Origin: Henricia sp. BOLD:AAB3569
Lineage: Eukaryota > Echinodermata > Asteroidea > Spinulosida > Echinasteridae
Assembly: GCA_037783545.1 (NCBI GenBank)
Contig: JBBELK010000024.1
Span: 3,162,001 to 3,226,000 of the forward strand
Direction of reading: 5' to 3'
DNA: 64,000 nt
Position numbers and translations under genes: made by a program. A model generated the notes under the pieces. That model was not told the DNA's origin. It made no database searches and saw only the letters and a program-made list of their open reading frames with translations. Of this stretch, positions 1 through 11,697 are shown one piece after another (within the stretch, counting starts at the first letter, position 1; each line of letters opens with the position of its first letter).

Positions 1-111
1 ACTCGCCGCACGCAGAGCTAGAAGTTTGAATGTACAAACGTCAAGATGAACGGAAAAAGTGAATGCAACGGCAAGCTACTTTTGTTCAGTTTTACAGATT
101 TACATAAAAAA

Positions 112-304
112 GTATTTATAAATGGGATTAAAAGTGTGTTTGGCCGATCTTAAACAATCCGTTTAAAACCGGATAGGGGCCTGGACGCTGATAATGGCCT
201 GCGCCTTCGGCTTGGGCCATTATCAGGGTCCAGGCCCCTATCTGGTTTTAAACCTATGTTTAAGACCGGTCAAACCCACTTTTAATCCCTAAATAATATT
301 TGTA
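112..304. repeat. Foldback element with C(TTCG)G tip
   Basis: Two long arms pair: gggattaaaagtgtgtttgg near 124 with its reverse complement ending at 289, and ataggggcctgga with tccaggcccctat. The tip is gccttcggc. Probably a palindromic MITE. Confidence 0.75.
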
Positions 305-469
305 CACAAATTTTAAGATTATGAGGCTAATGTGTAGATCAAGGATAGATTTTTATTTGACCCTAAAATTGCAGACTCATGTAAAATGACTTAGTTAAAG
401 ATTCCGTTTTGTGCCGTGAACAGGTCAGGAGAAAAATGTTATCGGTTTAAAAGTGTTGCAATTAATATC

Positions 470-512
470 CCTCCCGGATATCCCCCCCGGATATCCCCCA
501 AAATATCCCCTC
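470..512 (+). repeat. Short GGATATCCCCC tandem
   Basis: Three to four degenerate copies of an approximately 11-bp unit immediately before the element at 523. Confidence 0.5.
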
Positions 513-522
513 CATCTCTTTG

Positions 523-833
523 CAGGCCCGTAACCAGGGGGGATCTGGTGGATCGGACGATCCCCCCCGCGGAACAGGGAGTTCCGCTCTACAAAATATA
601 AATTCAATAATTCGAATAATTCAATTTTTCGTCGCACAATATAACCAGTTGTTATTGTATTATGTTGTTGTATATATCACACAGTGATCATATCTGAAAG
701 GGGGTCATCTACTTATCCACGCATTCTTCGTTATGTATGCAATGTTATGTATAGCCGGCATTTTACTGTTTCAAAACTTGTGCCTGACGGCACTATTCGA
801 TCCCCCCCGCAAAACTCGCTGGTTACGGGCCTG
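523..833. mobile_element. DNA-transposon remnant with CAGGCCCGTAACCAG ends
   Basis: Terminal inverted repeats CAGGCCCGTAACCAG and CTGGTTACGGGCCTG, flanked by a CTTTG direct repeat (518-522 and 834-838). No coding capacity. Same terminal style and duplication size as the element at 18672-20111. Confidence 0.75.
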
Positions 834-2008
834 CTTTGGCCCTGGTTCGAATCCCCATCCAGGTCAATATTTGGATTGGGATGTGGGTTTGTCCATGAAG
901 TTGGGGCACGGTGTCCACGTAGCATCGGTATAGTCTGTGTTAATTATATACTGAATTGTATTTACAACTTCAAATTGTTGTTGCAACGGATATGGTATAG
1001 TGCCTGGCTATATTCATTCATGTTTTCTTTGGGCAATCTCTCACTGAATATGAAATTCTTGTTTTACCTACGCCGTGGACACCACATATGTTTAACACTA
1101 TCAAGACATTTGACCGAGTCTGTGGTTTGGTACACCATAATGCAAGTACTTTTACTGTAGTGGGATATGCTTTTCTTTCTGAAATAAAATATTGACTGAA
1201 GTAGCTGGGCTAGAATGAGACACGGTTTTTGAGATACCGTATGATATGTCACAAAACGTGACCCAACTTCATGGACAAACTAATATATAGTCAGTCCCTG
1301 TTTGATATCATGGGTTTTCTTCCACTTGTAAAACCTGAACATTTCTTCTTCACAATTTCTCAAATACCAGTCTGTAACTTGCATTAATGATCCTCATGTT
1401 TTGGTCAATGACGTAAACATAATGGATTTGTGTACAGTATGCTATAGGATCCGATGAACAAAATGCACAATGTCTGTGGTAATCATAAACTTCAATGTGT
1501 TCACTTGAAAGAACAAGTTCTTTCCATGGATATCGTGGCACAGTTTGCCAAGATAATGTCTGGTATTTTTAGACTGTCCTGGATATCATGCTGTAGATAT
1601 TCCATATAGCACAAGGTAAGAGCATCAACATAAGTTGCATTCCAGATGATATGCTAAGCATACTGTTCACGGGAACAAATTCTTATAAGTATGGTATTCT
1701 AAAATTGGCTGCGAGTTTTGACTTCCTCAGTGAAAATGCAAGTATTTGTTAAGGCGGGGATTAAAGACACAAAACAGATTTGAATCTAAACGAGCCCAGT
1801 CTTGGTCCTGAAACCATGTTTTTATAAAATTCATACATAAATGAGATGATATGCAGGGTAAGACTCAATGTTCAATTCATAACGAACTGTGATTTTAAGC
1901 TTTAAATAATAATATGGAAATAAAACTAATTGATGAAATTTTAGCAGCATTTAAAGCTGCATTGAACTGGCAAAAGATACTTTTGAATCACTGTAATTGG
2001 TATACCTT

Positions 2009-2600
2009 TGTGGCTGCCTCAAGGCACACTCGTGCCCGGAGGAGTTTCGGTGACTCTGGACTCTTAAAACGTATTTTACAAAACTTTATTTCCAATCCCA
2101 ACTTGTTGATACATTCACAATGACAGTTGACGTTCAAACTATTACAGATCACTGCATGAGTTCATACCATTGCATCATTGAGATAGCAATCAAATTGGGC
2201 TCTTTCTGAAACCTTCAGATGGAAAATAATGTTGAGAATTGGCGAAATACTTCAGACTACATGTATTGAGAACTGTGATTGCAAGACTGCAATGTGTCGT
2301 ACATGAGGTTTTTAGAACAAAGAACACATTGATAAGGGAAATGGCTACATATGCCAAGTGCGTGTGGGGTGAGCACTAAAACCACAAAACACAGCAGTGC
2401 AGTTGTGGGTACACTGAGAACTTGAGAAGTATACTCTGGGAAGGAATTAATTATTATAATGATGAACTCTATTTGACTCGAGAATAGTGTATGAATTAAA
2501 GGTGCATCTAAAACTTGAAAATTAGCATCTAAACTATTATTAGTTTACTTATCTATTATTGTGGATGAACTAAACTCGCTGCACAACTGCTGCAGTGACA
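2009..2600 (-). repeat. 3' LTR of the BEL/Pao element
   Basis: 592 bp, TG...CA ends, matching 9191-9782. In element orientation this is the 3' LTR, because the coding frame runs right to left. Confidence 0.95.
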
Positions 2601-2723
2601 TGGCTCCTCTAACTGTACCTACAGTTAACTACTAAAACTTTCGCTTACAAAACCTTCAAACTAGTGTCCATGAACCGAATACCTCATCGTCCTAGAGGGT
2701 CTACTGACTCTACCCTGTGTCAT

Positions 2724-5700
2724 TCAAAGTGATTCCTCGGCGGGGACTTCCCTGGTCTCTTGAACCTTAGAGGGTACCAGAAGGACAAGTTTGTGCACCG
2801 GTCGGACAAGGAATGAAGGAGAATGCTGTCGCTTCCCAAGGTTGTCTCGGTTGCTGTCAGCCATGAGGAGTTTTACTGACCGGATTCTGCCATCCTTGCT
2901 TGGGTAGGTCTCGGCAACACGTGCTAGAGGCCACATGTTCCTGGTCTGCTCGTTCTCCTTGGAGATCACTACATCACCGACTTGTAGATCTGTTTCTGGG
3001 TGGACCCATTTTTTGCGCTCTTGAAGAAGATGAAGAAACTCTCGTCTCCAACGCACCCATAATTCATTGGCTAGGTACTGTACTCGTCTCCACCAGCTTC
3101 GAGCATACGTGTCTTCCTTCTGGAACGTTCCAGGCGGTGGTAGTACTACCTTGGGTTTCATCGTCAGGAGGTGGTTGGGTGTTAGCGGTTCGGGTGCATC
3201 CGGTGCGCACAAGAGGTTTGTGGTGAGAGGTCGAGAATTTATGATACCTTCTACCTCAGTCATGAAGGTCCGGAAACACTCGTCATCCAGACATGTTTTG
3301 GTTGTGAGAAGAAGACTCTCTAGTGTGCGGCGAACAGTACCAATCTGTCTCTCCCATGCACCTCCCATGTGACTGGAGTGAGGTGCATTAAACTTGAAGG
3401 GAATCCAGTCACACTTGCTCTCTGACAGATACTGTTGGACCCTGCTTTGATCCATCTCGGACAGTGCCTTTTTCAACTCGCTACGGGCACCAATGAACAT
3501 CGTTCCCTGATCTGAACGCATCTGGCGAACTGGGCCTCTTCTGCTCAGGAATCTGCTTACAGCATTGATGAAAGAACTTGCCGTCAGGGAATTCGCCGTT
3601 TCTATGTGAACACTCCTCGAGGCCATACATGTGAACAGCACTCCGTAACGCTTGACTTGGCTTCTTCTCTCTTCTAGGCGATCTTCTGGTAGCTCGGACA
3701 TTTTCTGCTTCTGCAGTGAACCTCGAAGTCTACGACAAATGACACAGCTGGAGATGTAGTTTGATACAGCTGATGATCCTCCTATCACCCAGTATCCACT
3801 TTGACGTATTTCGTTGTGCGTCATGCCTCGACCCATGTGATGTGTTTTCTCATGATGGTGTTTCACCAGTAACTTCGTGACGTGGTCTTTCTTTGGCAAA
3901 AGAACTGGATGTTTCACCTTCGCTGGTACATTGGCTCTGACTATACGACCTCCTACTCGAAGTAGACCTTTCTCATCCAGGAAGGGGTCTAACCTGTATA
4001 GGGAACTTGACTTCTTGATGGCTTTGTTACGCTTCCTTGCTAACTCTCGGCTTGTAACTTCTCCAATCTTCCCAAGCTGTTGGACGACTTCAATTTCCTC
4101 TTTGAAGTGCTCTCGTTGAAGACTTCTCAGAATCTGAACTTCCGCATCTTCCATCTCTTCAACAGACGGTGCAGACAGACTGTTTACCTTAATTCCTTTG
4201 CGAAGTCTTCCTTTGTACTTCAGACAGTTTGCAACTGCTCGTTTGGCACGATGCCAACTGGAGAAGGATTTTAGGCGACTCTTCTCAAAGTGATTGGGAA
4301 ATGGGACATTCTCTGTGCATGTTTGCATTGTTACGACTTTAAGTTCGGGATCGGTTTCATCCAACTTAGGGACTGGATCAGAGGAAAGCATAGTAGGTCC
4401 ACTTTTCTTCAAGAATTCTGGACCGGTCAACCAGCAGGACTCCTCCACTAGCTGTCTCGCTGTCAATCCACGGGAAGCGTCGTCCGCTGGGTTGGAGCTT
4501 GTATCCACATAATGCCATGAACGTGGATCAGAGGAGTTGCGTATCTGCTGAACTCTGTTTGCAACGAACACGTGGAATCTTCTTGCTTCACTTGTGATAT
4601 AACCGAGGACGATCTTACTATCAGTCCAGAAGAATTCTTTCACGTCCGGATAGGTTAACTCGGCACGTAGAAACTCGCTCATCCTAGCTGAGATGGTAGC
4701 TGCGGCTAACTCAAGCCTTGGGATAGTCACATGCTTCAGTGGAGTAACTCTTGCTTTTCCCATCACGAAGGAGCAGTGGGATTCACTTTTCTCATCTAAC
4801 AGACGTAGATAGGAGCACTGACCGTACCCGTCTTCACTTGCGTCAGAGAAGTGATGAAGCTCAACAACTTTCACATTGAAGCCCTCTGGCTTGAAGCATC
4901 TTTTGACTTGGAGTTGCTCTAGAAGCATGCACTCAGATCTCCACTTCTCCCACAGTGGACGAAGACTCTCTGGCACCGGACTGTCCCAATCAAGTTTGTC
5001 ACGACACATTTGTTGGAGAATTTGTTTTCCTTTCAGGGTGACTGGTGCTACGAAACCATTTGGGTCATAAATCGAGCTAACTGTCGATAGTACACCTCGT
5101 CGTGTGAAAGGGCGATCTCGGAGTTCAATCCGGAACTGAAACGTGTCACTCTCAACACACCATATGACCCCTAGTGCCCTCTCGACTGGTAGGGGGTCAA
5201 TCTTGAGATCAAGATTCTTTAGACCTTTGGCTCTGTCTTCTGGAGGAATAGCCTCTATGACGGCCTTCTTGTTCGATATGATTTTGTGCAACTTCAGACC
5301 TGCTTTTGCACAAATGCTTTGGCTTGCTCTGATGAGACAAACTGCCTCGCTGACTGTCGAAACGGATTTCACACCATCGTCGACATAAAAATCATTTCTT
5401 ATGAAATCGGCTGCAGGTGTTCCAAACTCTTCTTCACCGTCATCAGCAGCTCGTCTAAGCCCAAAGTTGGCACAACCTGGAGAACTGGCAGCACCAAACA
5501 GATGCACAGTCATGCGATAGTCAATGACATCTTTTGCGAGATCATTGTCTTTCCACCAGAGGAACCTGAGGAGATCTCGATTCTCTTCAGCCACATGGAA
5601 TTGGTGGAACATACCTTGGATGTCTGTCATGAAGGCTACTTCATCTTCACGAAATCTGCAGAGAACTCCAAGTAGCCCATTAATCATGTCGGGACCCTGC

Positions 5701-8700
5701 AGCAAGTGATCGTTGAGGGAAACACCTCCGTATTGTGCGGAGCAGTCAAAAACCACACGGATTTTGTCCGGCTTCTTGGGGTGATACACACCTGTGTGAG
5801 GGACGTAATTTATCTTGCCATCTTGTATCTGAAGACGTTCAGGAGGGACTTTCTCGGCACAGTTGGCAATTATCTCACCCATGAACTCTCTGTAGTCTTG
5901 CAGAAACTTGGGGTTCCTCCTAAACCGCGCTCTCAGCTGGTTCAATCTTTTCACAGCGAGAGATCTGTTGAAGGGAACTGACACATTTTGGGACTTCAGT
6001 GGGAGGGGCATTTCGTAGTGGCCATCGGGTCGCTTCTTTATCCCCTTCTCGAGGATGCCGACAAACTTCGCATCCTCCATGGAGTAAGGCTTGTTTTTGT
6101 GACTTGTCTGGGCAAAGTCAGACTCTAGAACTTGTAGCACCTTCTCTGCATTAAATATCTCCTTCGTTTTGGTGCCGTACACAAAGTGAGGGTAGGTTTC
6201 ACCTGTAATCATCTTGTTGCAGTAGCTACTGTTGCTCTCTCGGGGTGACTTGCATACTCTTCCCACGACTCCCCAACCAAGCAGTGATTTCTGACCGTAG
6301 GGATCATCCTCTCCTCCAGCTACGATATCTCTGGGTCGAACTATACTGGGGCAGTTGCTTCCGATCAGCATTGATATCTCAAGGGTGGAATCATAGGGCA
6401 TGATGTTCTCTGCAATTCGCTCGAGATGGCTCCACTGCTTGATCACGTGAGGCTTCGGTATTTGTGATCGCTTGGCGGGTACATCTTTACGTGAGTAGCA
6501 CACTGGCAGCTTGACGACATGCTCTCTTTTTACATCGAGCACCTCCAGGCCCGATATGCGCTTGCTGGTTATGGACGCATTACGTTCTTGCATGGTTGTC
6601 AGAAGCAACTGAGTCTGTGGTCCTTGAAGATTCAGCTGGTCGCACAGGCTCTCTGTCACGAAGCAACTGTTGGATTGGTCGTCAAGGACTGCATACACGA
6701 GAGATTCTCTGCTGGGTTCGCTCTCGGATCGAACTAACACTGGGACTATCATACAGTGGTCACCATCGCCTTCTTGGTCAGGATGAGAGCACACGCTCAG
6801 ACAATTGGATGTTCCCTCTGCAGTATCTGGCGGCTTTGGCTTTGCTGCTAGAGACTGACTCTGGGTCAAAGTTTCATTACTTTGAGGCCTGAAAACATCT
6901 CGATGGAGACATGTTAAATGTGCACCAGAACAAGTTTTACATTTCTTCTTGTTCGGGCAATCTTTTACTTGATGTTCGGAACTTGCTGCGCATCCCATGC
7001 AAAGTCGTTGTTTGAAGAAGAACTCTTTTCTGTCCTTAAAGGGACGGCGAGAGAACTGTCTGCATTCTTCGAGAAAGTGTCGCCTGGTACAGAAAAGGCA
7101 AGAACCTTCCTCGATCTCTTTCTTCCACGATTTCATCGGTTGGCCACTCTGGGCTGGACTCTTACTGGTTGTGGTTGCAAACACTTTTGACCTTGTACTC
7201 TTGTTGTGGTTGGATGATGAAGTGCCTGCGCTCTGATAGTTTCGTTGACTTTCTCTGCTGTTGCCAATTCCTTCGAGCTCTGGCATGTTAGCTCTGTCTG
7301 CAGCACGTCGTACGAATTCAGTGAACTCTGCGAAAGGTGGATAACTTTCCACGCCGTGTGATGACCTCCACCTCTCAATTGCATCCCTCCACTTGGACTC
7401 TAAGTGTAATGGCAATTTTTCCACCAACTTGGCATTTTCTTTCGCATAGTCAAGTACGCCCAGGGTTGGAATCGTCTTCCTGGCAGCCACTATTTTGCTC
7501 AGGAAGTCCGCGAACTCTCTCAGCGCTGGTCCGTCACGTGGGTGTATCTTTGGCCATATTTCTAACTTGTTCGTGAAGGCTGTACTTATGACACTGCTGT
7601 TGCCGTATCTTTCGGCAAGAAGGGCTCTGGCTTTGATGTAGGCATCTTCTGTGCCAAGCAGCAGGTAGTGCTCGACAATTTGCTTCGGCTTTCCAGCTAC
7701 ATACTGATTGAGATAATTCAGTTTGGTGTCGACATCAAGGGGTTTGTGATCCACGAGGGAGTTAAATGCATTCTGCCAAAGTGGGTATTGAAGGGGATCG
7801 CCAGTGAACACTGGGATTGTTATCTTCGGTAGATGACTGGCATGTGCAAATTTTCTGTTCACTTCACCTTGTTCTTTATGTTCATCGGCTAACATTTTGA
7901 AGCATTTCTCAAGGGAAAAGGCTACCTTAGCCCATCCATCCTGTGGATTTCCATTGTTGTTGGACACTGGTATGGTTGTGACGTCACAGCCTTGGTGTTC
8001 AACATCAGGGATATTCAATGGGGCACATCCTTCGGTAGCATACTCTGTCATCACTGGGTTGGGCATAATGGGAGCATCTTCATGTGAGGGCGCTGTCGGT
8101 GGTGGATGTGTGGGGACAAAGGACGGTTTTGGTTCAATGCACTCTTGCGACTCAAAGAACTTCTTTAAATCATTTTCCTTGTCAACAGGTGAAACTGACG
8201 ACAAGTCACATTCATTGAACTCGTTCTCTGCTTCATTGAATACTTCAATTTGAACACGCATCTCTGCAATTTCTCTTTTTATTTGCAGTTGTTCCAGCTT
8301 TTCGTCTCGGTCGAATTCAGCAATTTGTGCTGCTTTTTCGGCATCAAATCTTCTCCTTTCTTCTTCTAGATGCATTACCTTTAAGCGTCGTTCTTCTTCT
8401 ATGAATGCTAATTTAGTTTTTAGCATTGCCTCTTCTCTCATAAGTGCAATCTTCTCTTGTTTCGAAGATGTAACGGAGTTGTTCGTAGTGATAGACTTAC
8501 CACTATGTGAACGGCGTTTCCCATCAGACTTTCTGGAGCTGGCAGGACTGGTAGACACTTCTAGATGTTGCAGATGATCAATTTCTTTGCAGACATCTTG
8601 CTCAAAGTTGTTCCATTCTCCGACAACTCGATCATGTTGTTGATTCACTTGTTTGACATCATCGTAGTCTGTAACGAGGGTAGTTAACTCTTCTGACATT

Positions 8701-9110
8701 TCTCTGAATTCATCAAAAATTACTTGGGCCAGACCATATTCTTTTTTCCATTTGGCCAGATCGGAACACTCTCCTTTCATTTTTAGTATTTTTCTTCGTT
8801 GTTTTGTGAGGTCTATTCTCTTGGCATTGCATTGCTTTTTCTTTGTTTCAATTTGTAGTGCAAGTCCCTTTTCAGTCAGTGTTCTTACTCTTTGTGTTTT
8901 GGATTGCTCTTCATCCTGCATGCTAAAAGGGGGCTCTTCGTCTCCATGGGGACTCACCGATTGGGGCTCTTTAGTGTCCTGAGGGTTGGATAGAGGGGGC
9001 TCTTCTGAAGTGCAAATGCCGGCACTAGCTGGCTCTTCAGTGCCTTGCAGGCTGGGCTGGGGGCGCTCTCCAGAGGTCGACGACATTTTCTCTTTCTCAA
9101 TAACTCCCAA
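2724..9110 (-). CDS. BEL/Pao Gag-Pol polyprotein
   Basis: A 2128-codon frame. The N-terminal third holds a long charged coiled coil and then a Gag-like region (DUF1759 type: DPLQYPLWQNAF, LAERYGN). Zinc knuckles follow (CLFCTRRHFLEEC, CPNKKKCKTC), then an aspartic protease with LDDQSNS, a reverse transcriptase with FYVDDG, an RNase H region with FSDASEDGYG, an integrase zinc-binding and core region (CVICRRLRG, MRSDQGTMF), and a DUF5641-type C-terminus. This order, with protease before reverse transcriptase and integrase last, is that of BEL/Pao. It belongs to the transposon, not to the host gene set. Confidence 0.95.
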   Translation of the reverse strand: MGVIEKEKMSSTSGERPQPSLQGTEEPASAGICTSEEPPLSNPQDTKEPQSVSPHGDEEPPFSMQDEEQSKTQRVRTLTEKGLALQIETKKKQCNAKRIDLTKQRRKILKMKGECSDLAKWKKEYGLAQVIFDEFREMSEELTTLVTDYDDVKQVNQQHDRVVGEWNNFEQDVCKEIDHLQHLEVSTSPASSRKSDGKRRSHSGKSITTNNSVTSSKQEKIALMREEAMLKTKLAFIEEERRLKVMHLEEERRRFDAEKAAQIAEFDRDEKLEQLQIKREIAEMRVQIEVFNEAENEFNECDLSSVSPVDKENDLKKFFESQECIEPKPSFVPTHPPPTAPSHEDAPIMPNPVMTEYATEGCAPLNIPDVEHQGCDVTTIPVSNNNGNPQDGWAKVAFSLEKCFKMLADEHKEQGEVNRKFAHASHLPKITIPVFTGDPLQYPLWQNAFNSLVDHKPLDVDTKLNYLNQYVAGKPKQIVEHYLLLGTEDAYIKARALLAERYGNSSVISTAFTNKLEIWPKIHPRDGPALREFADFLSKIVAARKTIPTLGVLDYAKENAKLVEKLPLHLESKWRDAIERWRSSHGVESYPPFAEFTEFVRRAADRANMPELEGIGNSRESQRNYQSAGTSSSNHNKSTRSKVFATTTSKSPAQSGQPMKSWKKEIEEGSCLFCTRRHFLEECRQFSRRPFKDRKEFFFKQRLCMGCAASSEHQVKDCPNKKKCKTCSGAHLTCLHRDVFRPQSNETLTQSQSLAAKPKPPDTAEGTSNCLSVCSHPDQEGDGDHCMIVPVLVRSESEPSRESLVYAVLDDQSNSCFVTESLCDQLNLQGPQTQLLLTTMQERNASITSKRISGLEVLDVKREHVVKLPVCYSRKDVPAKRSQIPKPHVIKQWSHLERIAENIMPYDSTLEISMLIGSNCPSIVRPRDIVAGGEDDPYGQKSLLGWGVVGRVCKSPRESNSSYCNKMITGETYPHFVYGTKTKEIFNAEKVLQVLESDFAQTSHKNKPYSMEDAKFVGILEKGIKKRPDGHYEMPLPLKSQNVSVPFNRSLAVKRLNQLRARFRRNPKFLQDYREFMGEIIANCAEKVPPERLQIQDGKINYVPHTGVYHPKKPDKIRVVFDCSAQYGGVSLNDHLLQGPDMINGLLGVLCRFREDEVAFMTDIQGMFHQFHVAEENRDLLRFLWWKDNDLAKDVIDYRMTVHLFGAASSPGCANFGLRRAADDGEEEFGTPAADFIRNDFYVDDGVKSVSTVSEAVCLIRASQSICAKAGLKLHKIISNKKAVIEAIPPEDRAKGLKNLDLKIDPLPVERALGVIWCVESDTFQFRIELRDRPFTRRGVLSTVSSIYDPNGFVAPVTLKGKQILQQMCRDKLDWDSPVPESLRPLWEKWRSECMLLEQLQVKRCFKPEGFNVKVVELHHFSDASEDGYGQCSYLRLLDEKSESHCSFVMGKARVTPLKHVTIPRLELAAATISARMSEFLRAELTYPDVKEFFWTDSKIVLGYITSEARRFHVFVANRVQQIRNSSDPRSWHYVDTSSNPADDASRGLTARQLVEESCWLTGPEFLKKSGPTMLSSDPVPKLDETDPELKVVTMQTCTENVPFPNHFEKSRLKSFSSWHRAKRAVANCLKYKGRLRKGIKVNSLSAPSVEEMEDAEVQILRSLQREHFKEEIEVVQQLGKIGEVTSRELARKRNKAIKKSSSLYRLDPFLDEKGLLRVGGRIVRANVPAKVKHPVLLPKKDHVTKLLVKHHHEKTHHMGRGMTHNEIRQSGYWVIGGSSAVSNYISSCVICRRLRGSLQKQKMSELPEDRLEERRSQVKRYGVLFTCMASRSVHIETANSLTASSFINAVSRFLSRRGPVRQMRSDQGTMFIGARSELKKALSEMDQSRVQQYLSESKCDWIPFKFNAPHSSHMGGAWERQIGTVRRTLESLLLTTKTCLDDECFRTFMTEVEGIINSRPLTTNLLCAPDAPEPLTPNHLLTMKPKVVLPPPGTFQKEDTYARSWWRRVQYLANELWVRWRREFLHLLQERKKWVHPETDLQVGDVVISKENEQTRNMWPLARVAETYPSKDGRIRSVKLLMADSNRDNLGKRQHSPSFLVRPVHKLVLLVPSKVQETREVPAEESL

Positions 9111-9190
9111 AGTGTGACATCACTCTTGTAACAGCTTTAGTAGTACTCTGAGATGGTGTCGATGACGACTGTTATCCCTTTGATTGCTAT

Positions 9191-9782
9191 TGTGGCTGCC
9201 TCAAGGCACACTCGTGCCCGGAGGAGTTTCGGTGACTCTGGACTCTTAAAACGTATTTTACAAAACTTTATTTCCAATCCCAACTTGTTGATACATTCAC
9301 AATGACAGTTGACGTTCAAACTATTACAGATCACTGCATGAGTTCATACCATTGCATCATTGAGATAGCAATCAAATTGGGCTCTTTCTGAAACCTTCAG
9401 ATGGAAAATAATGTTGAGAATTGGCGAAATACTTCAGACTACATGTATTGAGAACTGTGATTGCAAGACTGCAATGTGTCGTACATGAGGTTTTTAGAAC
9501 AAAGAACACATTGATAAGGGAAATGGCTACATATGCCAAGTGCGTGTGGGGTGAGCACTAAAACCACAAAACACAGCAGTGCAGTTGTGGGTACACTGAG
9601 AACTTGAGAAGTATACTCTGGGAAGGAATTAATTATTATAATGATGAACTCTATTTGACTCGAGAATAGTGTATGAATTAAAGGTGCATCTAAAACTTGA
9701 AAATTAGCATCTAAACTATTATTAGTTTACTTATCTATTATTGTGGATGAACTAAACTCGCTGCACAACTGCTGCAGTGACA
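9191..9782 (-). repeat. 5' LTR of the BEL/Pao element
   Basis: 592 bp and apparently identical to 2009-2600. The target duplication ACCTT follows at 9783-9787. Confidence 0.95.
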
Positions 9783-9854
9783 ACCTTTAATAAAGGCTTT
9801 CAGTGAAAGATTATATTTGAATGCAAATAACATAATTGAGAATATCATTCTACA

Positions 9855-10424
9855 CTTAAAGATATACAGTCCGTGGTTTCCAACAAATTCAAATTTTTTT
9901 TCTGAACGAATTTTTAAAGCATTTACTTTATTTTAACGAAAAAACATCGTACTTTAAACCTTAGACATCAGCAACCCTGTGAAAAACGCCGTGTTGCAGG
10001 GCCGTTTTTGCGCCTTGTCTATAGACTTGCTCAAGTCTGACTTGGTATTTGGTCTGTGATCCGCAGCATGTAACGTGCCCTCTGGACTAGTGGCCTGTCA
10101 AATCTCATTTCTTCTGTCTCGGAAGACTTTTTGAGAAAGAAGAAACAAGATTGGACAGGCCACAGGTACGAAGGGCATGCTGTGCGCTGGGCGCTGCAGA
10201 CCATGCAAACACAGGTCAGACTTGGGCAAATCTATGCCTTGAATTATTTCAAAATAATTCAAAATATCGACAGTATTGTGCGATAACTAAACGTCGGTAG
10301 TTTTTTTTTCCCGTTGATGTATGTCTCATTTGAAAGCGAATAACTTTTATGTTTCTAGAAAATTATAATTTTAAAAACCTTTATTTTTCGCGGTGTCACA
10401 CCCAAAATGCACGGACTGTATATG
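9855..10424. mobile_element. Inverted-repeat element, ATATACAGTCCGTG ends
   Basis: The left end AAAGATATACAGTCCGTGG is mirrored at 10405-10424 (cacggactgtatatgt). Inner inverted pieces (gtctatagacttgctcaagt near 10017) also pair. A partial reversed copy lies at 25570-25662. Confidence 0.65.
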
Positions 10425-11329
10425 TATAAGATGTATCATTGTTCCTTTCCAGAGAAACAGGATGTTAGGTCCTAACATTCTTTAAATGAAATTTATTTGC
10501 CCAAGGTTATGTGCAGATGGGGTATGCACTATATTTATTGCCGTAAGGTCAGTGTGCTTCCGGGACTTATTCTGCTTTCAGGAACAGTTCTGTGAGTTTT
10601 TATACGCGTGCCTGTGGCCACAAATCTGAAATACAGGCAAATTTACATTACAAGAACATCCTAAGTTGGTTTCCTACGTAAAATTGTGGGTCAGCGATGA
10701 TGAATAATATATAGCTTGTATGGTACATTACTACAAGTGTTGACCCATACTGGAATGTCCGTGGCATAGTATTGGTCAGTATGTGCACAGTGTATTGCGT
10801 CAATTGAACAGTAACTGTATCCTGCTGGAATTAAAATAATTATGCTGCGTCCACCTCATGTGATGAAATGTTAGTAGCCTCTGTAAATTGCATCCACATG
10901 CAGTGGTATACGGTATCGTTTGCTATAGTATACATCTGTATGTAGGCATATGAAAGGTAAGTTTTTTATTTGTTTTGTCCTCTTGCCTACTTGCCATCAT
11001 TAATGAATGGAATTTCCTTTGCCATATTTCTTCGTGGCGGGTAATAAATTTGATTTTACTTGACCTCTCTGTGAAAAAAAATTGATGTTGTCACCAATTC
11101 ATTGTCCACATTAGGGGTTGCTGAAGTGGGTCATTTGCTGATAAAATTCCATTGATCAGTGATGGATTGCAGTCACCGTACTTCTGTAATTCTGACAAGA
11201 GTTAAATAATGATTTCTAGCCAGGATTTTTTGTGACCTTGCATGCGGCCTTATATCTGGACCATTTTGGTTTTCCAAAAAATTATAGGAAATAATTTATA
11301 TTCGTAATTAACTAAAGTGTGAATGCAGA

Positions 11330-11697
11330 CCTAAAAAGGGATTGAACTCGGACTCGACCCCACGACCTCCTACATGTAGACAGATGTACGTCTTAACCAC
11401 TCCACCACTGATCTTGTCAGTGCTGAGTGGTAGGTTTGAACATGGAGGTTTGAATAACCTATGTACAGCATGTAAATCTGCAACTTAGATCATAGTTTAA
11501 AGTATATATTAAGGAAATTTAATTTAATTTTGTTGCCAGGTTTTTTTTCTGCAATTATTTTTATAGCCAAATTATCATTTTCCGGGAAGAAAAAATTATT
11601 TACAATTTACTTAATCATGTACATTTCTGACTGTTTCCACCAGACACAAACATTTGATGAGGCACGTGTATCCTGAGGATCCTGATGAATGTTTTTC
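11330..11697 (+). pseudogene. Decayed duplicate of the exon 1 acceptor region (ghost exon)
   Basis: The sequence from about 11330 to 11643 matches the intron before exon 1 (about 17090-17917, minus a later insertion). Shared words include tgatcttgtca, ttttgttgcca, ttctgcaattattttt and atgtacatttctg, followed by tccaccag. The following bases keep the exon 1 frame for about 15 codons (HKHLMRHVYPED against YKLLIRHVHAED) and then diverge. It is probably not a working exon. Confidence 0.6.

Larger units (their letters stand above)
1..2008. other. No gene seen; repeats only
   Basis: Apart from the foldback at 112-304, the short tandem at 470-512 and the transposon remnant at 523-833, I see only AT-rich unique-looking DNA. 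The short open frames here are not supported. Confidence 0.6.
2009..9782 (-). mobile_element. BEL/Pao LTR retrotransposon, minus strand, nearly whole
   Basis: Two 592-bp LTRs (2009-2600 and 9191-9782) bound the element. They begin TGTGGCTGCC and end GCAGTGACA on the plus strand and look identical when read side by side. The 5-bp target duplication ACCTT is seen at 2004-2008 and 9783-9787. A purine-rich tract on the element strand (2601-2610) adjoins the 3' LTR. One long frame carries Gag-like, zinc-knuckle, protease, reverse transcriptase, RNase H and integrase parts in BEL/Pao order. Identical LTRs imply a very recent insertion. It looks nearly whole, with at most about one internal break. 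Whether it is active cannot be judged. Confidence 0.95.

Noticed and set aside
684-1160. 158-codon plus-strand frame
   Set aside because: It overlaps a transposon remnant and has no domain, splice or start context.
6519-8253. Plus-strand frames of 70 to 120 codons within the BEL/Pao element
   Set aside because: They are shadows of the long minus-strand polyprotein frame.
11644-11697. Working upstream exon of the kinase gene
   Set aside because: The frame similarity lasts only about 15 codons and the rest of exon 1 is missing; kept as a ghost exon only.
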